Of a DNA stretch of 64,000 nucleotides, positions 41,096 through 54,400 are shown one piece after another. Below the pieces are notes generated by a model, which worked only from the letters and a program-made list of their open reading frames with translations, was not told the origin of the DNA and did not search any database. Where the stretch lies: contig CAJNDS010000957.1 in the NCBI GenBank assembly GCA_905221605.1, forward strand, positions 466,501 through 530,500, given 5' to 3'. The stretch is from Symbiodinium natans (taxonomy: Eukaryota > Sar > Dinophyceae > Suessiales > Symbiodiniaceae). Position numbers and translations under genes: made by a program. Positions within the stretch are counted from its first letter, which is position 1. Each line of letters opens with the position of its first letter.

Positions 41096-42222
41096 CTACT
41101 GATGTAGTAAAGGGGCGCCAGTCCCAAAAAAAAAACAACGAATCTTTTCCCCTGGCTTGAGGCTGTGGTGAACTAGGCTGAGAAGGTGGATGCTGGGCAT
41201 GGAGTCCTGATCGAGCAGTTCGCCAGGGTAATTTGACTTGAACTTGTCGATCATGTCTTGTACCGCTTCCTGCGTTGGGCGTGGGGGCAGGTGCTCCATC
41301 CACTGGGAAGGCTGAGGGGCATGCCCCGATGCGGAGGATTGGCCTCCTTCGGGCTGGGCTGTGCCGGCGTCTGAGAGTTGGGCCTTCTTGTGGCACATGT
41401 CCAGGGCGCGTCGGAGGCGGGCGATTTCAACCGATGTGTCTAGGTCCCCCGCGGTGAGGACTGGGCTGTGGCTTCCGGCAGGGTCGTAGTGAAGGCGGCT
41501 AGGCGGTCCACGCTGGGAAAAGCCCAAGCGAAGTCGGCGATGGTTTGGTAGCCCCCTGGTCAGACAGGGTAGAGCACAGCAGAGCATTGCTCCTTGAGCA
41601 GATCCTGGAAGGCAGTTGGGCAGTCCATGGCCAAGAGCGGGGACTGAGGGAGTGCGTGTAGGATCACGAGTTTGTCGTCGAAGATGGCTGCGGCGAGCAC
41701 CTGACATGACAGGGGGGTGCGGGGGATTGGGCGAGGGTGAGGACAACATGACTGACATTGCAAGCCTGAAGGCACCCGCTTTTTCATGGCAGGCGTACGG
41801 CAGGGTCCCCTATGGGGCCTGGGCAGTGAGAGCTTCTAGGGCGAGGCAGCAGGCTTTGTGCCTGCACATGCGGCTCGGAGAGGGTTCGGGAGAACGCGGC
41901 CGGCGTCCCCGATAAGAATCCCACAGGCTGTGCGCCAATGGGTGGCTGAGTCCACGTGTGCGAAGTGGACGGCTCCCCAGGGACCGTTGGCAAGGATTAT
42001 GCTGTTGGCATCCAGTGTAGCCCTGGGCGCAGCAGGCTTTTGGGCGGGCCTGGGGCTGTTATCCTCGTCCGAGGATGTGCGCGAGGAGGCCGAGTCTGAG
42101 CTGGACTGATCCGGGTCGGTGGGCGGGCGAGGACCCTGCGATGATGTCTGCTGCATGGTCCGCACATCTCTGTGGTACAGGAAACGGGTGAGCTGGGGCT
42201 CAAGATGCACCAAATGCGTCAA
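41096..42222 (-). pseudogene. Decayed retroelement ORF (non-LTR or gag-like)
   Basis: Two open stretches on the minus strand read as protein: GPWGAVHFAHVDSATHWRTA near 41990-41925, and SVEIARLRRALDMCHKKAQL ... AVQDMIDKFKSNYPGELL near 41440-41210. I associate the YPGELL...PSIHLLSLVH type of block with multicopy retroelement proteins of dinoflagellates, from general familiarity. Frames are interrupted between blocks, so it looks inactive. Confidence 0.35.
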
Positions 42223-42239
42223 GCTCGGAGGGGGGGCGC

Positions 42240-45200
42240 GGCCGGGTGCGGGTTGAGGGGGGTCGAGAACGCACAGCGCGCATTGGTTAGAGAACCCCCC
42301 CTCCCATAGTTTAATTGGACCGTTACATGCTACGGAATTTTTACCTGAAACATTGGCTCAATACGTTAGCAGTACATTAGCATTAAGTTACCTGACCCCG
42401 ATGGATGGGGATCATTGTCGCATAGCCGGGCAGCCGGACTTTTTATGCTGAGTTTTTTTGTTTCTCGCAGCTTCATGAACCTACCCCTTTCAAGGCTGAG
42501 CGTGTGTGTTGCACAAGCTTCAAGCGCAGGTTCAGCCAAAACCAAATGCCGTGAGTTTTCAACGTCCGCATGTGGGAGTTGTCCAGAATTCTTTTCGCCG
42601 GTTTTAGCTGTTTGGCTCATGCTTGCGTGGCCCCCACGCCGTCATTGCGCGACCTTTGCAAAAGTGGACCAGCTGCAGTGTGCCTCAAATGTTCGTAGGT
42701 TCGTGCAGGCATTTCGCGGAATTTAAGTCGGTTTCCCGCAAGAATCCAAACCAAAAATGGCAGGGCCTTGGTAGAGTTTGTGCGTTCCTGCCAGGCGAAA
42801 TATTCTGAGGTTCAGGCCTGCAAGTGGGAACTCCGAATCTTGAACCCTCAGCCCTAAGCCCGACACCCCTAAAAAACAGTGCGCATTCCACAGCCATGAC
42901 TTGGAGCTTTCCTCGCTCCATGCAAGGCCGCTGGGCTTTGTGCAAGCGTTCCCTGAAGTATCATTGGACACTTCGACAATATTTGACCCACAGGCACCAC
43001 GGCCGCAAGACCGCAACAGTGGCCTCGGTGCAGTGTCGGCGACTTAAGTCTTCGGATTGCAGTGCTTTGTTGTCCGAACCGCTGGATCCTGTTGAGAATG
43101 AAGATAACCTTGCATTGTGTTGATGATTTCGGTGAGTAGCTCGGAAACTCTGCATTTAGCACGATAACCAACTACTTAGATGTTGGCAGGAAGGACCGTT
43201 GGGCGACAGGACGAGTTTGCAAGCATATTTCGCATGATTGACAAGGCATGGAAATTTCCAATGAAGAATGGAAGCCCGAATTACGATGGGTGATTGGAGT
43301 ATTGACGGTATGAAAGTGGCATCGTTCAAGACATGTGATTGGCTTTGACCACAACTGCAAGTTTTTGGCATGTATGTGATCGTATGAAACCTTGAGAGTC
43401 TTTGCTGTGTCAAGCCACCGAAAAATCAGCCCGACCTTTTTTCCGCTGGTGCTGACCATTTCTTCTGATTCATTCAGCAAAGAAGAGCAGAACCCCTCAG
43501 GTTTTTTGTGTTTTTTATGTTAATGCGAGGTTGCTAGAAGGCTTGTGCTTGACCAGGGCTTTCGGGGTTTTGAAGCCTTATATTGCCCAATCTGAATTGT
43601 ATCGTTGGGTTGTGGACTTCATCAAGGGCGCTGCAATTCTTTGGGGACATCTGGGCATGGGTCTTTGGCAGGTGGTTCGCGTAAGATACCAATGCCACCA
43701 GTGCCTTGGCAAGATCACCTGAGCCAGACGAACATGAAGGCAAAGGCTTATCGCATGCTTGAGGTTTGCACACCATAGAGTTGTTCGAGGCATCACGGAA
43801 GCCGACACATTCGCAAGATTTGTGCACTCCAGGTATCCATACATCCACCAAAGTTTCGGTGCCAGGCCATGACCTATGGCTTTCCATCCTGTTTCAACCT
43901 GCGAGGACATGCTCGCAAAATGTTGTAAGGGTAACAGTCTTGCACAGGTGCCTGGCGCCATCCCCGGTAGCTCCGCGGCGGGCGGCTGAGCAGAGACAGT
44001 GCTTTTGGCCTCGCGGCGCACACCGACCCTGCCCTGCCGCTCGAAACCATGCTGAACCCTGGCGGGGGGGCTCCCCTCATGCTCCAGCCCGCGTGCAGGT
44101 GTACGGTCTCAGGTGTGCACACGAGCTAACGCCCGAAATTTTGCATGTGCTGATAAACAAGTACTGTAGTTGAACTTCAGTTTCATGTCCATGTTTACTA
44201 CGCTTTTATCACCCTCGGTGTGGGGTTCTTTAGTGTTAAGTCAGATCTCCTGTCCTGGTCGCAGATTCCCGACCTGGCGTGCCCACCCTCCAAAAGAAGC
44301 CCGCAGAGTCCAAGGGTATATCCCCGGAGAGCCCTGCAGAAGCACGCAGAGTTTTACCGAGCATTCTAAGTCCGAGCATTCCTGGAGTGACCACCCCCAA
44401 AGAACACCGAAGAGAGTCCTGCCGACTATCTCCGAGTATATCTAATGGCAGGGTGGCTCCCACATCAATTAGTTGTAGTGCGTGATCGAAGTAACTGTTC
44501 TTTTCTAGCGTGTGGGCAGGGGCAGGGTGTGGTGGGAGTGGAGGGGCGGGGGAAATGAAATTCTGAAGAAAGCCAAAAAGCAATGGCATCAAAAAGCATC
44601 AAAAGGCATCAATGAAAACAAAAAGAAAAGAAAGAACAACACAGAAAGCAAGAAAGAAGGACAGAAAGAAAGAACGAAAGAGTAACGCAACATAGTGAAC
44701 GACAGCAATGAAGGAGATAAGTCTAGCTAAAGAACGACATGAAATATTGAAGCGGATTACATAATGAAAGAAAGGCAGGATGGAGCGAGAAATCCACGAG
44801 CATCGTGTTTACAAGGGGGAGGAACTCCCCCCCTGCAACCCCTCACTTTTTAATGGCCATGTGGATTTTTCAGCTCAAGAATTAAGCCCCAAAAGAACAT
44901 TAGAATCCTGTCAAAACCAAGGTTGAAACACCTATCACATCACTCACAGAACAAACAAAGCAAACACATCAACGTTGAAAAAACACATCCAGCTCAACTC
45001 TTCAAAGAGCAAATTTAGGGTTCAGGCCGTGAAAAAAAAACACCCGAACCCTCCATATACCCGTCGGGCGAGCATTGTGTTTTCAAACGAGGGGGGGCGC
45101 CCTCCGCAGCCCTCTGCAGGCCCTGTCTACCCGGAAGAGCTGGAAGAAAGGGGCCGAAAGGGACGGGCAGGGATGGGATGGGAGGATCCGGGCCTCTTGG

Positions 45201-45680
45201 GTAGGGCGTGTGAGCAAAGCTGGGCCAGCGGATGCCGCACCTCGAGGCCTTTGCTTGGAGTGCCTGCGCGGATGGCAGCCTTTGCCTTACATTAAAGGTA
45301 TCGCTGTACCATTTTAGTTATGGAGGCAGTTCCCTGCTCTGGAGGTTTGTTTGGGTTTGGGAATGAAATACCTTATACAGCTAAGGCTGAGCAGGCCAGA
45401 GCCGGGACCTGATTTTGAAGTGCTGTAAAGGCATGGAACTGCAGCAGTTGAGTCATTGCGTGTTGAGTCGTGCTGCGACGGGTCTTTGGAGCATCTTCAG
45501 GTTCAGATGTAGAACCTCTCAACCAGAAATCTGAGACCCCTAAAACCTCCGAAAGCCGGAGGTGGTGTGAGAACCCATGCCGATGTGAACCCGGCCCAGG
45601 CACCAGCAGTTGGCCAGCCAATGGTTCGAACCCCGGATGCTTGCGCTAGCCTTCGGGCCAAAATCGGTCGCATGAACCCA
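42240..45680. other. No recognised gene
   Basis: Nothing coding was recognised. Telomere-like words (CCCTAAGCCC, CCCCTAAAA) occur near 42843-42875, and an AAAG-rich stretch lies at 44610-44700. Confidence 0.4.
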
Positions 45681-45762
45681 AGGTGCACAAGGTGCTACCT
45701 TCTGCTGCCCAGTGTTTCCCAAGCAGACCAGTCTTTGACCAGAGGCGAGGAGGCCGTGCGGC

Positions 45763-45885
45763 ACCTATGATTGGACCATTGCGGTCAACAACATGGTGCG
45801 CCTGCACAAGAGAAAGACGATGTCTGTCGAAGATCCATTGCTCGGAGGTGTCTCGCAGCAGATTGCTCATGGACGCCGCGCGCCG
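45763..45885 (+). CDS. Weak exon-like segment
   Basis: One frame reads TYDWTIAVNNMVRLHKRKTM then SVEDPLLGGVSQQIAHG. It looks coding but has no recognisable family, and neighbouring exons were not identified. Confidence 0.2.
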
Positions 45886-46039
45886 ATGAGGCGCTTGCTC
45901 TTTATGGCACTGCCTTGTGGTGGGGGGAGATCAATCGCAGAATCTTCGCACACATGCAGCCGAAAGGACTGGATGATAGTTCACTCATGTTCCCTCACTG
46001 CTTTCACTTTCAGGTGAATGACCCTCAGCGGCTACAACC

Positions 46040-46070
46040 AAAATCCCTGAACCCCAAGCCCTAAACCCAG
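46040..46070. repeat. Telomere-like relic
   Basis: CCCTGAACCCCAAGCCCTAAACCC: three to four CCCTAAA variants. Confidence 0.4.
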
Positions 46071-46312
46071 GAAAGAACTAAAAAAACACCACATCGAGCA
46101 TCCCCACCCTGTCCCAAGACACCTGCGTCACAATACAACAAGCTCAATCCACTTTTTTGATGCACACCTAGGTTCCCTGTCTTTGTAGACGACATGATCA
46201 TAAAACGTACGGTAGCAAGAAAAAGGGCACCGCCCTAGTCACCAAAGGCGCGTCCGGCAAAGATGTTGCACCTGAGGGGCTCGGCGCTTCAATCCGATGT
46301 AGAAGCATGTTT

Positions 46313-46640
46313 TGGGCCAGCGCAACAAATGCGTTTCTACAGTCGGAAAATAATGTTTGCCATTTTGTCTTGACAGAGATGCTGCTTTTTATCGAGAAAA
46401 CCGTGGACACGCAATTTTTGGACAAGAAAAAACTGCGTTTTCACAAACAGAAATCCTGTATGCCACTGCTTTCTTGCCAGAGACGCTGTTTTTCTAGAGA
46501 AAAACGCTGGAAACGCATTTTTTGAGCAGCAACAAATGCGTTTACACGGTCGGAAATCCTGCCAGCCATTGCTTTTTTTGCCAGAGACACCGTTTTCCCT
46601 AGAGAAACGATGGACACGCGCTTTTTGCGCAGCAACAACT
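46313..46640. repeat. About 107-bp tandem repeat, three copies
   Basis: Each copy carries AACAAATGCGTTT or a variant, then a GGAAAT-type word, TGCCA, AGAGA-GCTGTTTT, TAGAGAAAA and GGA-ACGC. Copies 2 and 3 are closest. Confidence 0.75.
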
Positions 46641-48285
46641 TCACAACAGTCCGAGCCATGTAAAGCCTGTGCTTGGTTTATGATCATGTCGTCGTGCTAC
46701 AAAGACAAGCTGAACCTCGGTTTCTCCAAAGAAGCATGAGCATGTTGTGTTGTGATTCAGGGCAAGGCGTATTGGGACAGAGTGGGGATGCTCGAAAAGG
46801 TGATTTTTTGTTGTCGTTGTTGTCGTTCGTTGTCGTTTTTGTACATGTGTGTGGCGAACCGTGGTACATGTGGTGAGTCACTCGCGCATCATTTCACTCA
46901 TTTGCATGGAAAAGAAGTGCCATTATTTTGCTTACAAGCAGTGGGCAGGAGCACTCTGAACGAAGACGGTGACCAAGGTGGTGATTCATCCGGAGTCTCC
47001 TGACCATCCTGTAAAGCAAGCTGTGAACATCATCGCCGCTGTTGTGCGGTGCTCTTCCAAACCGCTATATGGGCAACTGTTGGGCGGTACAAATGCCGGC
47101 CTGAGAGGCCTGCTGGCCGCTACACCTGGCAGCTATCTGTCCTCTTGCCTGTCCTGTGTCCTGTTATCTGTCCGCGTTCCCGTCCTATCTCCTGTCATGT
47201 CCTCCGATTTCGAAGAGAGGTCGTGTGGAGCACTGGTTTGGGCTGGCGGGCTGGCCGTGTGGTCTTTTAAATCTAACAAACCAAGGGAAGACTACGAACA
47301 GGGAAGACAGCCTGGCTCATGAATCGGAGGTCAATAAACAGAGGGCTAAGGCTACGGAGCAAAGCGGGCGTGAAGTCCTCCAAAGTGGGGGGGTGGGGGG
47401 GTGTAGGCTTCCCGCTGCGCGCAAAGCCGGGCCAGCGGAGCCTGGGCCCCCGACGGCCGGCGCAGCGGCTGCGCTCTTTTCCCCCTCTTTCAGCCTCTGA
47501 AGCTGCGCTAAATTGCAAAAGAATTTTGAGGCTTCCCGCTCCCGGCGGGGCAGATGCCGTCTGACGCCGAGTGGACCTAGTGGCCATGGCTCAACGTGAG
47601 CTTTGTGTAATTGTGTAGTTGCTTCAGAAGTCTTGAGGGTAGCCAAAGCCTGCACTTGTGCCTGCAAGACGCATTGCCCAGGTCAAGAGAGTGCCGGAGA
47701 CATCATCCGGCGAGACAAAGCATAGTGCGCAGGCCAGTCCTTGTCCGAACACACGACAGCAAACCCGATCGGCAGCTGCAAAGCGAGCGATCGCGCGCCT
47801 CTTCCGCTGTTTTGTTTTTGAGTGTTCACGCCCGCTCGTAGGAGCCAAGCACGCCATCAACGACGTGCACAGACGAGGAGTGACCACGCAGATAAGTCTG
47901 ACTTGTCCAAGTAGCAAGTATCGAAGCACATGGTTCTGTGTTTCTGTGTGGAGGTAGCTGCCTCTGCACCTTCTCCACCACAAGCAACAGCCTGGCCCCC
48001 TGGCACTGGGCATGCACTTTCCATAGCCGGGTTGCGCGGAACTGAGGCCCCGATCCCAGCCTGGGCAGATGCCGAGGTCTGATGCTTAGTCGGTTGCCTC
48101 TGCCTCCTTCTTTAGCAAAGACGAACGAATCATTGAAGAACTGTTCGCGTCCGCTCGTAGGAGCCAAGCATGCCATCAGCGACGTGCACAGACGAGGAGC
48201 AGCCACGAGTCGCACTTGTCCCAATTTGTCCCAGTAGGTATTGTCAGTTGTTTTGCTAATGTTTGTCAGATCTCACTCGCACTGT
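46640..48285. other. No recognised gene; one duplicated segment
   Basis: A segment of about 70 bp at 47827-47900 containing GCTCGTAGGAGCCAAGCA recurs at 48150-48222 with a few changes. No gene was recognised. Confidence 0.4.
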
Positions 48286-48289
48286 GGTT

Positions 48290-48637
48290 GTTGGCGAGGC
48301 GACTCGTCTCTGGCCACCGCCAGCAGTGGCTCAGTACATGGAGAGCATGAAGCAGGTGTGAAATGGGAAAATGTACTCAGAGTTCGTCGACGCTGCGAAG
48401 TTTAGCAGTTCCGTACTGCGAGAGGAAGACAAGGAGCTCGAAAAGGTGCTCCCAGTGTCCGAAGCGTTCCAACAGATCAAGCTACCCCACTTGCAACTGG
48501 CCCCCCAGGCCGATTCCGAGATGCTTAGCGCAGCCCAGCAGATCGAGGACGATCACGTGGCCTCGGCATGGGAGGCTTCGAATGAGATTCACACCTCAAC
48601 TATTGTAGCTGTTGCGACTTTGTTGTGCAGAACTTGA
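48290..48637 (+). pseudogene. ORF interrupted by one in-frame TGA
   Basis: The frame reads WPPPAVAQYMESMKQV, a TGA at 48359-48361, then NGKMYSEFVDAAKFSSSVLR and EKVLPVSEAFQQIKLPHLQL to a stop at 48635-48637. Both sides look coding and share one frame, so this is either a pseudogene with a single nonsense change or an exon with an unusual boundary. The family is not recognised. Confidence 0.35.
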
Positions 48638-48639
48638 AG

Positions 48640-50100
48640 AACACCTGTGTTCGAAGTGACAACTTCTGCTCTTATTGGCACGACATGCTTTGACCGAGTT
48701 ACTAGTGAGAGATGACCAACGAGGTTGCACCGGCTTGTTGCAAAACCGTTTCTGCAAAAGAAAGGGAGAATGCAGATGTTTGCATCCAGATTTTTTCACA
48801 TCACGGGCCTCCCTGGCTTCGGTGACCCCCTCCCCAAGCCACGGCAAGCACTCGCCCACCATCGATGCAGTTGCTCGGCGCTTCTTTCCTCACAAAGCAC
48901 ATTCCTGCACCATGCCATGGTGCCAAAAGCCCGCCGCATTTCGCCGCCATGCGCCCGCCATTTAGCTTGCCTTGCCTGGCTTCTGGCCCAATAGTTTCAC
49001 ATTGACTTCAGTTCGCCTCGACCATTGGATTTCGCCACTTCAGCGCCTCGACCATTGATTTTCAAGATGTACGGCCTCAGAACATCCTTAAGTCTTAAGG
49101 GTGTGGCCACAATCGACGGGGCCCAGCACTTCCTCGAAAGAGCCGATACATCGAGTCCCAACGCTTCGTAGAGTTACGCCACAGTGCCAAAAGAAGCTGG
49201 AGGAAACGTGAGTGCTTCGTGTTCGTCAGGGCAAGAAGGGCTGCTTTGGGTGGTTATTTTCCACCCCTCCCCGGCCTGGTCCGCAACTCGGTAGTCTGAT
49301 GTATGTAGTGGCAGGTTTTGGGGAGAATGGGCAGAGAGCGGCGGAAAGCTGAAGGCCCGCCACGCGCCGATCACGTGTCATGTGGGCTGCTGACCGTCCT
49401 GGAGCTCTTCAAGGAGGTGTGAAGTTTACAAGTGGTGCTGTTGCTTTTGCTTCTGTCAGACAGCTAGGTAGAGAGGGACCAGAACAGCCACGGCCGCGGC
49501 CACAGAGCAGTACTGGAACCTTGCGGATCAAAGCACAACACAGTCAACACAATGTGCACTTCTTCCATAGAGACAGCACTGTCGCATGTGCTCTGCTTGG
49601 ATCTGCTGGGCCCGGCTCAAAGTTCCAGCGGCAATGCGCACGCTTTCATATGCACAGGGGATACTGCAGCACAGACTTGGTCAACAAAAACATAGAAAGC
49701 ACGTCGTTCCCAGCCATGGAGGGCCTTTTTCCACCTGGTGGCTTTCGAGGCAAGACAGAGGAACTAGAGGAATCAACAAAGCTCTGATGTGTCCTGCGGA
49801 CAGCGTTCCATATGTTCCATGCGCCTGACCTTAAACTGTGCAGATGTTTAAAAGGCAAATGTTGCATACAGAAAGCTTTCACACACAATCTTATATCATT
49901 ACTGCAAGGTGTATTCTATTCCAGATAACCATGGCGCTCGCTGTTCCATCTGCTAGGTGGGTCGTATGTGCAGATGGGGGCACCGCGCCTGGGCTTTGAA
50001 AACAACTCTGTAGAGGAGTTGGGGGGGGGGGGGGGGTTTTTGAAGCACTTTTTCCCGAATGCTCCGCAGAACCCGTTTTAAAGTTGGGTTGGGAGGTTAC
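48640..50100. other. No recognised gene
   Basis: No coding pattern recognised. A run of G residues lies at 50021-50036. Confidence 0.4.
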
Positions 50101-50118
50101 CAAACGTCGTTGCGCTGT

Positions 50119-50695
50119 GTCCGCAAAGCGTCCGCAAAGCGTCCGCAAGCGTCCGCAAGCGTCCGCAAGCGTTCGCGAGTGGCGTAACGCGTGCTGTTAA
50201 GGGGGGACTCCACAGGACGCGCGCCGACCCATGGCGTTCCGAATCCGTCAAGCTAAGGGGGAAGTCCACAGGACGCGCGCCGACGCGGCGTTCCGTGGCG
50301 TTCCGAATCCGTCAAGCTAAGGGGGAATTCCACAGGATCCGTGGCGTTCCGAATCCGTCAAGCTAAGGGGGAACTCCACAGGACGCGCGCCGACTTGGCG
50401 TTCCGTGGCGTTCCGAATCCGTCAAGCTAAGGGGAAACTCCACAGGACGCGCGCCGACGTGGCGTTCTGTAGGGTTCCGAATCCGTCAAGCTCAGGGGGA
50501 ACCCACAGGACACGCGCCGACGTGGCGTTCCATGGCGTTCCGAATCCGTCAAGCTAAGGGGGGACTCCATGGCGTTCCGAATCCGTCAAGCTAAGGGGGA
50601 ACTCCACAGGACGCGCCGCCGTGGCGTTCCCCGTGGCGTTCCGCGCGTTCCGAATCCGTCAAGCTAAGGGGGAACTCCGCAGGGCACGATTCCCG
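50119..50695. repeat. Tandem repeats: CGTCCGCAAG decamers and GCGTTCCGAATCCGTCAAGC units
   Basis: A decamer array (CGTCCGCAAAG/CGTCCGCAAG) at 50119-50175 is followed by about nine copies of a variable 37-70 bp unit with the core GCGTTCCGAATCCGTCAAGC, usually followed by TAAGGGGGAACTCCACAGGA. Confidence 0.9.
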
Positions 50696-50709
50696 GGGGC
50701 GTTCCACGT

Positions 50710-51450
50710 GGCGGAAGTGGGCGTTCCATGGTCCCGTGGTGTGGTCCCGTGGTGTGGTTTCGTGGTGGTGGTCCCGTGGTGGTGGTCCGTCCCGTGGTGG
50801 TGGTGCTGGTGGTCGGTCCCATGGTGTGGTCTCGTGTTGGTGGTGGTCCCGTGGTGGTGGTCCTGTGGTGGTGGTCCCGTGGTTGGTCCCGTGTGGTAGT
50901 CCAATGGTGGTGGTCCGTGGTGGTGGTCCGTGGTGGTGGTCCCGTGGTGGTGGTCCCATGGTGTGGTCCCGTGGTGGTGGTCCCGTGGTGTGGTCCCGTG
51001 GTGGTGGTCCGTGGTGGTGGTCCTGTGGTGGTGGTGCTGGTGGTCCCGTGGTGGTCCCGTGGTGGTGGTGGTCCTGTGGTGGTGGTCCCGTGGTGGTGGT
51101 GGTCCCGTGGTGGTCCGTGGTGGTGGTCCCGTAATGGTCGTCCGTGGTGGTCCCGTGGTGTTGTGCCATGGTGGTGGTCCCGTGGTGGTGGTCCCGGTCC
51201 CGTGGTATTGGTCCCATGGTGTGGTCCCGTGGTGGTTCCGTGCTGATGGTCCTGTGGTGGTGGTCCCGTGGTGGTGGTGGTCCCGTCGTGGTGGTCCCGT
51301 GATGGTGGTCCCGTGGTGGTGGTCCCGTGATGGTGGTCCCATGGTGGTGGTCCCGTGGTGGTGGTCCCGTGGTGGTGGTCCGTGGTGGTGGTCCCTGGTT
51401 CGTGGTGGTCGTCCGTGGTGGTGGTCCGTGGTGGTGGTCCGTCCACCCGC
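50710..51450. repeat. GGTGGTGGTCCCGT minisatellite
   Basis: About 50 imperfect copies of a 12-16 bp word built from GTGGTGGTCC and CGTG. Long His/Thr/Pro or Val/Gly open frames across it are artefacts of the repeat. Confidence 0.95.
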
Positions 51451-51459
51451 CACGGACGT

Positions 51460-54400
51460 TTCGTTTATATGGCGTTATATTTACGTTATAGGTGACTGCT
51501 TTCTGCATTCGGGTTCGTGGATCCTATCAGGTTCTTGTCGATTTTTCTCCGCGTATTTGCCACATATGTGACAAGTTGGATGTTCCACTACCGAGCGGCG
51601 ATGAATCAAATCCCAGCACCGTGATTCAGAAACTAAGCCTAAAAGAAGCGGCTCCCATTCAAGAAACCAGGATTCAGGAAAGAAGCCTGGTTCGGGAAAT
51701 GGTGGTCGCGCCATTCAGCTAAACAGCAAGTTTTTCCAACTCTGTCACGGGCCTTCCGAAGTTTCGAACACAAAGGTTTGCGCAACGCACATCTTCCGTA
51801 CAGTTGAGGCGGGGGGATCAGGGCATGGTGCTGCGTGCCCCTCATCCGCTGAACAGTCGTTGTCATCAGCCATGCCAGCATTGGCATCAAATCTCCATGT
51901 TACTTTCCGGAGGTGCAGGGGTACTGGGCTCATGTTTCGAAAAATCTTTGCTCCTCTGATACACGACGCCTTGGTGCTTCATGCGTTGCAAACAGTGAGT
52001 TCCGCGATTCAAGATTCCTGAATGGTCCCGTTGTCCCGTTCTGGAGTCGAAACTGCCCGATTCATTAAGGAAACGGGTCGTTTCGAGTGCCGAGTGCCTG
52101 CAATCCGAGGCCTCCAGGGCCCACCCTGGCCAACCTGCCGGCCACTCCAATGGTGCTGAGCCAGGCGAGCGGGCGCTCCAATGTTTTTCACTTGGGAAGG
52201 TCATGTGGCTGTTGTTTGATGCTTCTTGTGCTAGCAATGCTAGCAGGCAGCTAGATCTTGTTTTTGTGTGTATGTTGCCATCGCAGATTGCGATGAACAA
52301 GCGTGCAAGCCACCCATGGCCTTCTCTCTGTGGGGCAGTGTGCGCATGGGAAACAACAAAGGCTTGGCTGCGACAGGAAATTCCTGGATGAGGGGAGCTG
52401 TACTAGGGGGGTTGGGGGGGGGGCAAACTGTTTTTTTGTGCATGGCATCTTTAAGGGCACCGGCGGTGCTAGCTTGTGCACGGGTTACAGTACCATGCTT
52501 TCAGGTGCCCGCTCCAGCGCAGCCGGACGTGTACAGCACTCCTGTCAAGGCCTGTGTTTTGCATCATGGCACGAATTCATGGAGTGTTGGTACTATTTCC
52601 AGCCCCCCAGGCCTTGGTACCTGGGCGGGCTTAGCGCACCTCGCCTGATCAAAAACCTTGTAACACAGCACACTTGTTGATAGCTGAGCTCGCATGTTAA
52701 AAACTGAGCTTGCACTTGGGATGAGACAGCTCACGCGTGTTGATAGCTGAGCTTGCATTTGGGATAGGCTTCGCCTTCTGGTGATGATGGTGTTTCCACC
52801 CGCCTTCCCCAACCATCTCCATAGCTAGAGCTTCGACACCAGAGCTGAGCGGTACAGTATTCATCCATTCTTCCAGGAGCTCTGATGTCATATATGCGAC
52901 AAACGCTTTATCTAGCAGGTATGGAACTTCTTGTTCACAAAATTTCCGGACAGTTCTGCCAAACCTTGCGAAGTTACATATGGCATGCCACGATTAAAGA
53001 GATATCCACAATGCGACCTCTTTTCATATTAAACTTCCCAACTTCCATCGAGAGAGGGTCGCTTGTAACATCTGAGAATTGTTGTGAAACACACTTGTGT
53101 GTGCAGTAACAACTCTAGTGACATGTATGTCCAGCAGCAGCAGCAGCGGCGGCGGCAGCGGCGAAGATCTCGTCCAGCTCTACCAACTCCGAGCGGCATT
53201 GAAGGGCCAAGTGCCTGCAGGAAATCGCCCGGCAGTTTCCACAACCACCAAGTCCTTCCTTGCCGTATCTGCCTTTTCCGCGCCTTCAAGTTCTTCTTGA
53301 TTCCCTCGCCGGCTCTTCTCATGACTCAGTAGCAATGGTGCCTTTGACCTCATCAGGTACACGAGCAGTGTTTTTCAGAGGTACTTCGCTTGTTACTCGA
53401 GCGCGTGAATAGCATAATGAGCTGGCAAGCTTGGTAGGCTTTGGGCTGCTCCTGCCGTAGATGGCAATTCGGTTGCTGGGGCTTTTGGGTTTGTACAAAG
53501 CCTTGCACAGTATTCATCATGCACATGAGTTCATCGTCTTCGATTGGGTGATGTTCATGTCATCGCTTGCTAGGCTTCCCAGTTAAGAACTTTGTCTATC
53601 AAACTGTTCTTGTCAGAGGTTCGGAAGCTTGGAGTGCAGGGAAGGACGGAGCATGGGCCCCTTTCCCTGCACCCCCCTTGTCGTGCCCCCTTGTATGTTG
53701 AGACTGCTGCTTGTCCGCAGTAACGACTTTCGGAGCTGATAGGAAAGACTGGGCACGGTGATGGAAGAGTCGGATGCAGAGGCCGCTGAAGCGACGGATT
53801 CCCATTCATCACGACATTCATTTTGTAGGATCTTAACAGTTTCGGCCAGGGCTTTCCTCCAGCTGCGCTGCCTAGTTGGTTTGGAGAGTTGCTTTTGTCA
53901 CCAGCCCTGCTTGTTTTCAGCGCCGACCAGCTGCTTGAGATGCCTTGCTCACAGGAGCCTCCACTGAACACAGAAGACAATGGGGCTCAAACTCAGGGCC
54001 TTTGCCCAGAAAAGAGAGGGCCTTTGCCGCCAGCTGAAGCTGCTTCGTGCCTGCAAACATTCACAGAGATCCACCGCACTGTACAGACATGTGCATTCGT
54101 TGTACATACATGTACATACCATGCCTAAGCTAGGAGGGCCACAGTTGCCAAACAGCTGAGCAGCTCAGGCTACGGCCAATGGCGCCCTCAGGGGTGAAGA
54201 GTCAGCGTTCGACAAGGCGCCGATCCAAACTCCAAACCTGTCCCATGTGGTCTTCGCAAGACTCGCAAGGTTGAAGGTCGCACTGTCATAAGCTGTCCCG
54301 AGCAAAGCTTCACGCTTTGAGATCGCCTGGCAAAGCCCTAACCAGGCAGGGCAGACTTTCGCGCCCTCAGCGGAGGCGGCTGCTGCAGTATCTCATGCAT

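Noticed and set aside
45622-45640. GGTTCGAACCCC, resembling a tRNA B box
   Set aside because: No A box or acceptor stem could be placed around it.
50591-51508. Long His/Thr/Pro and Val/Gly open frames
   Set aside because: They are artefacts of the GGTGGTGGTCCCGT minisatellite, open in several frames on both strands.
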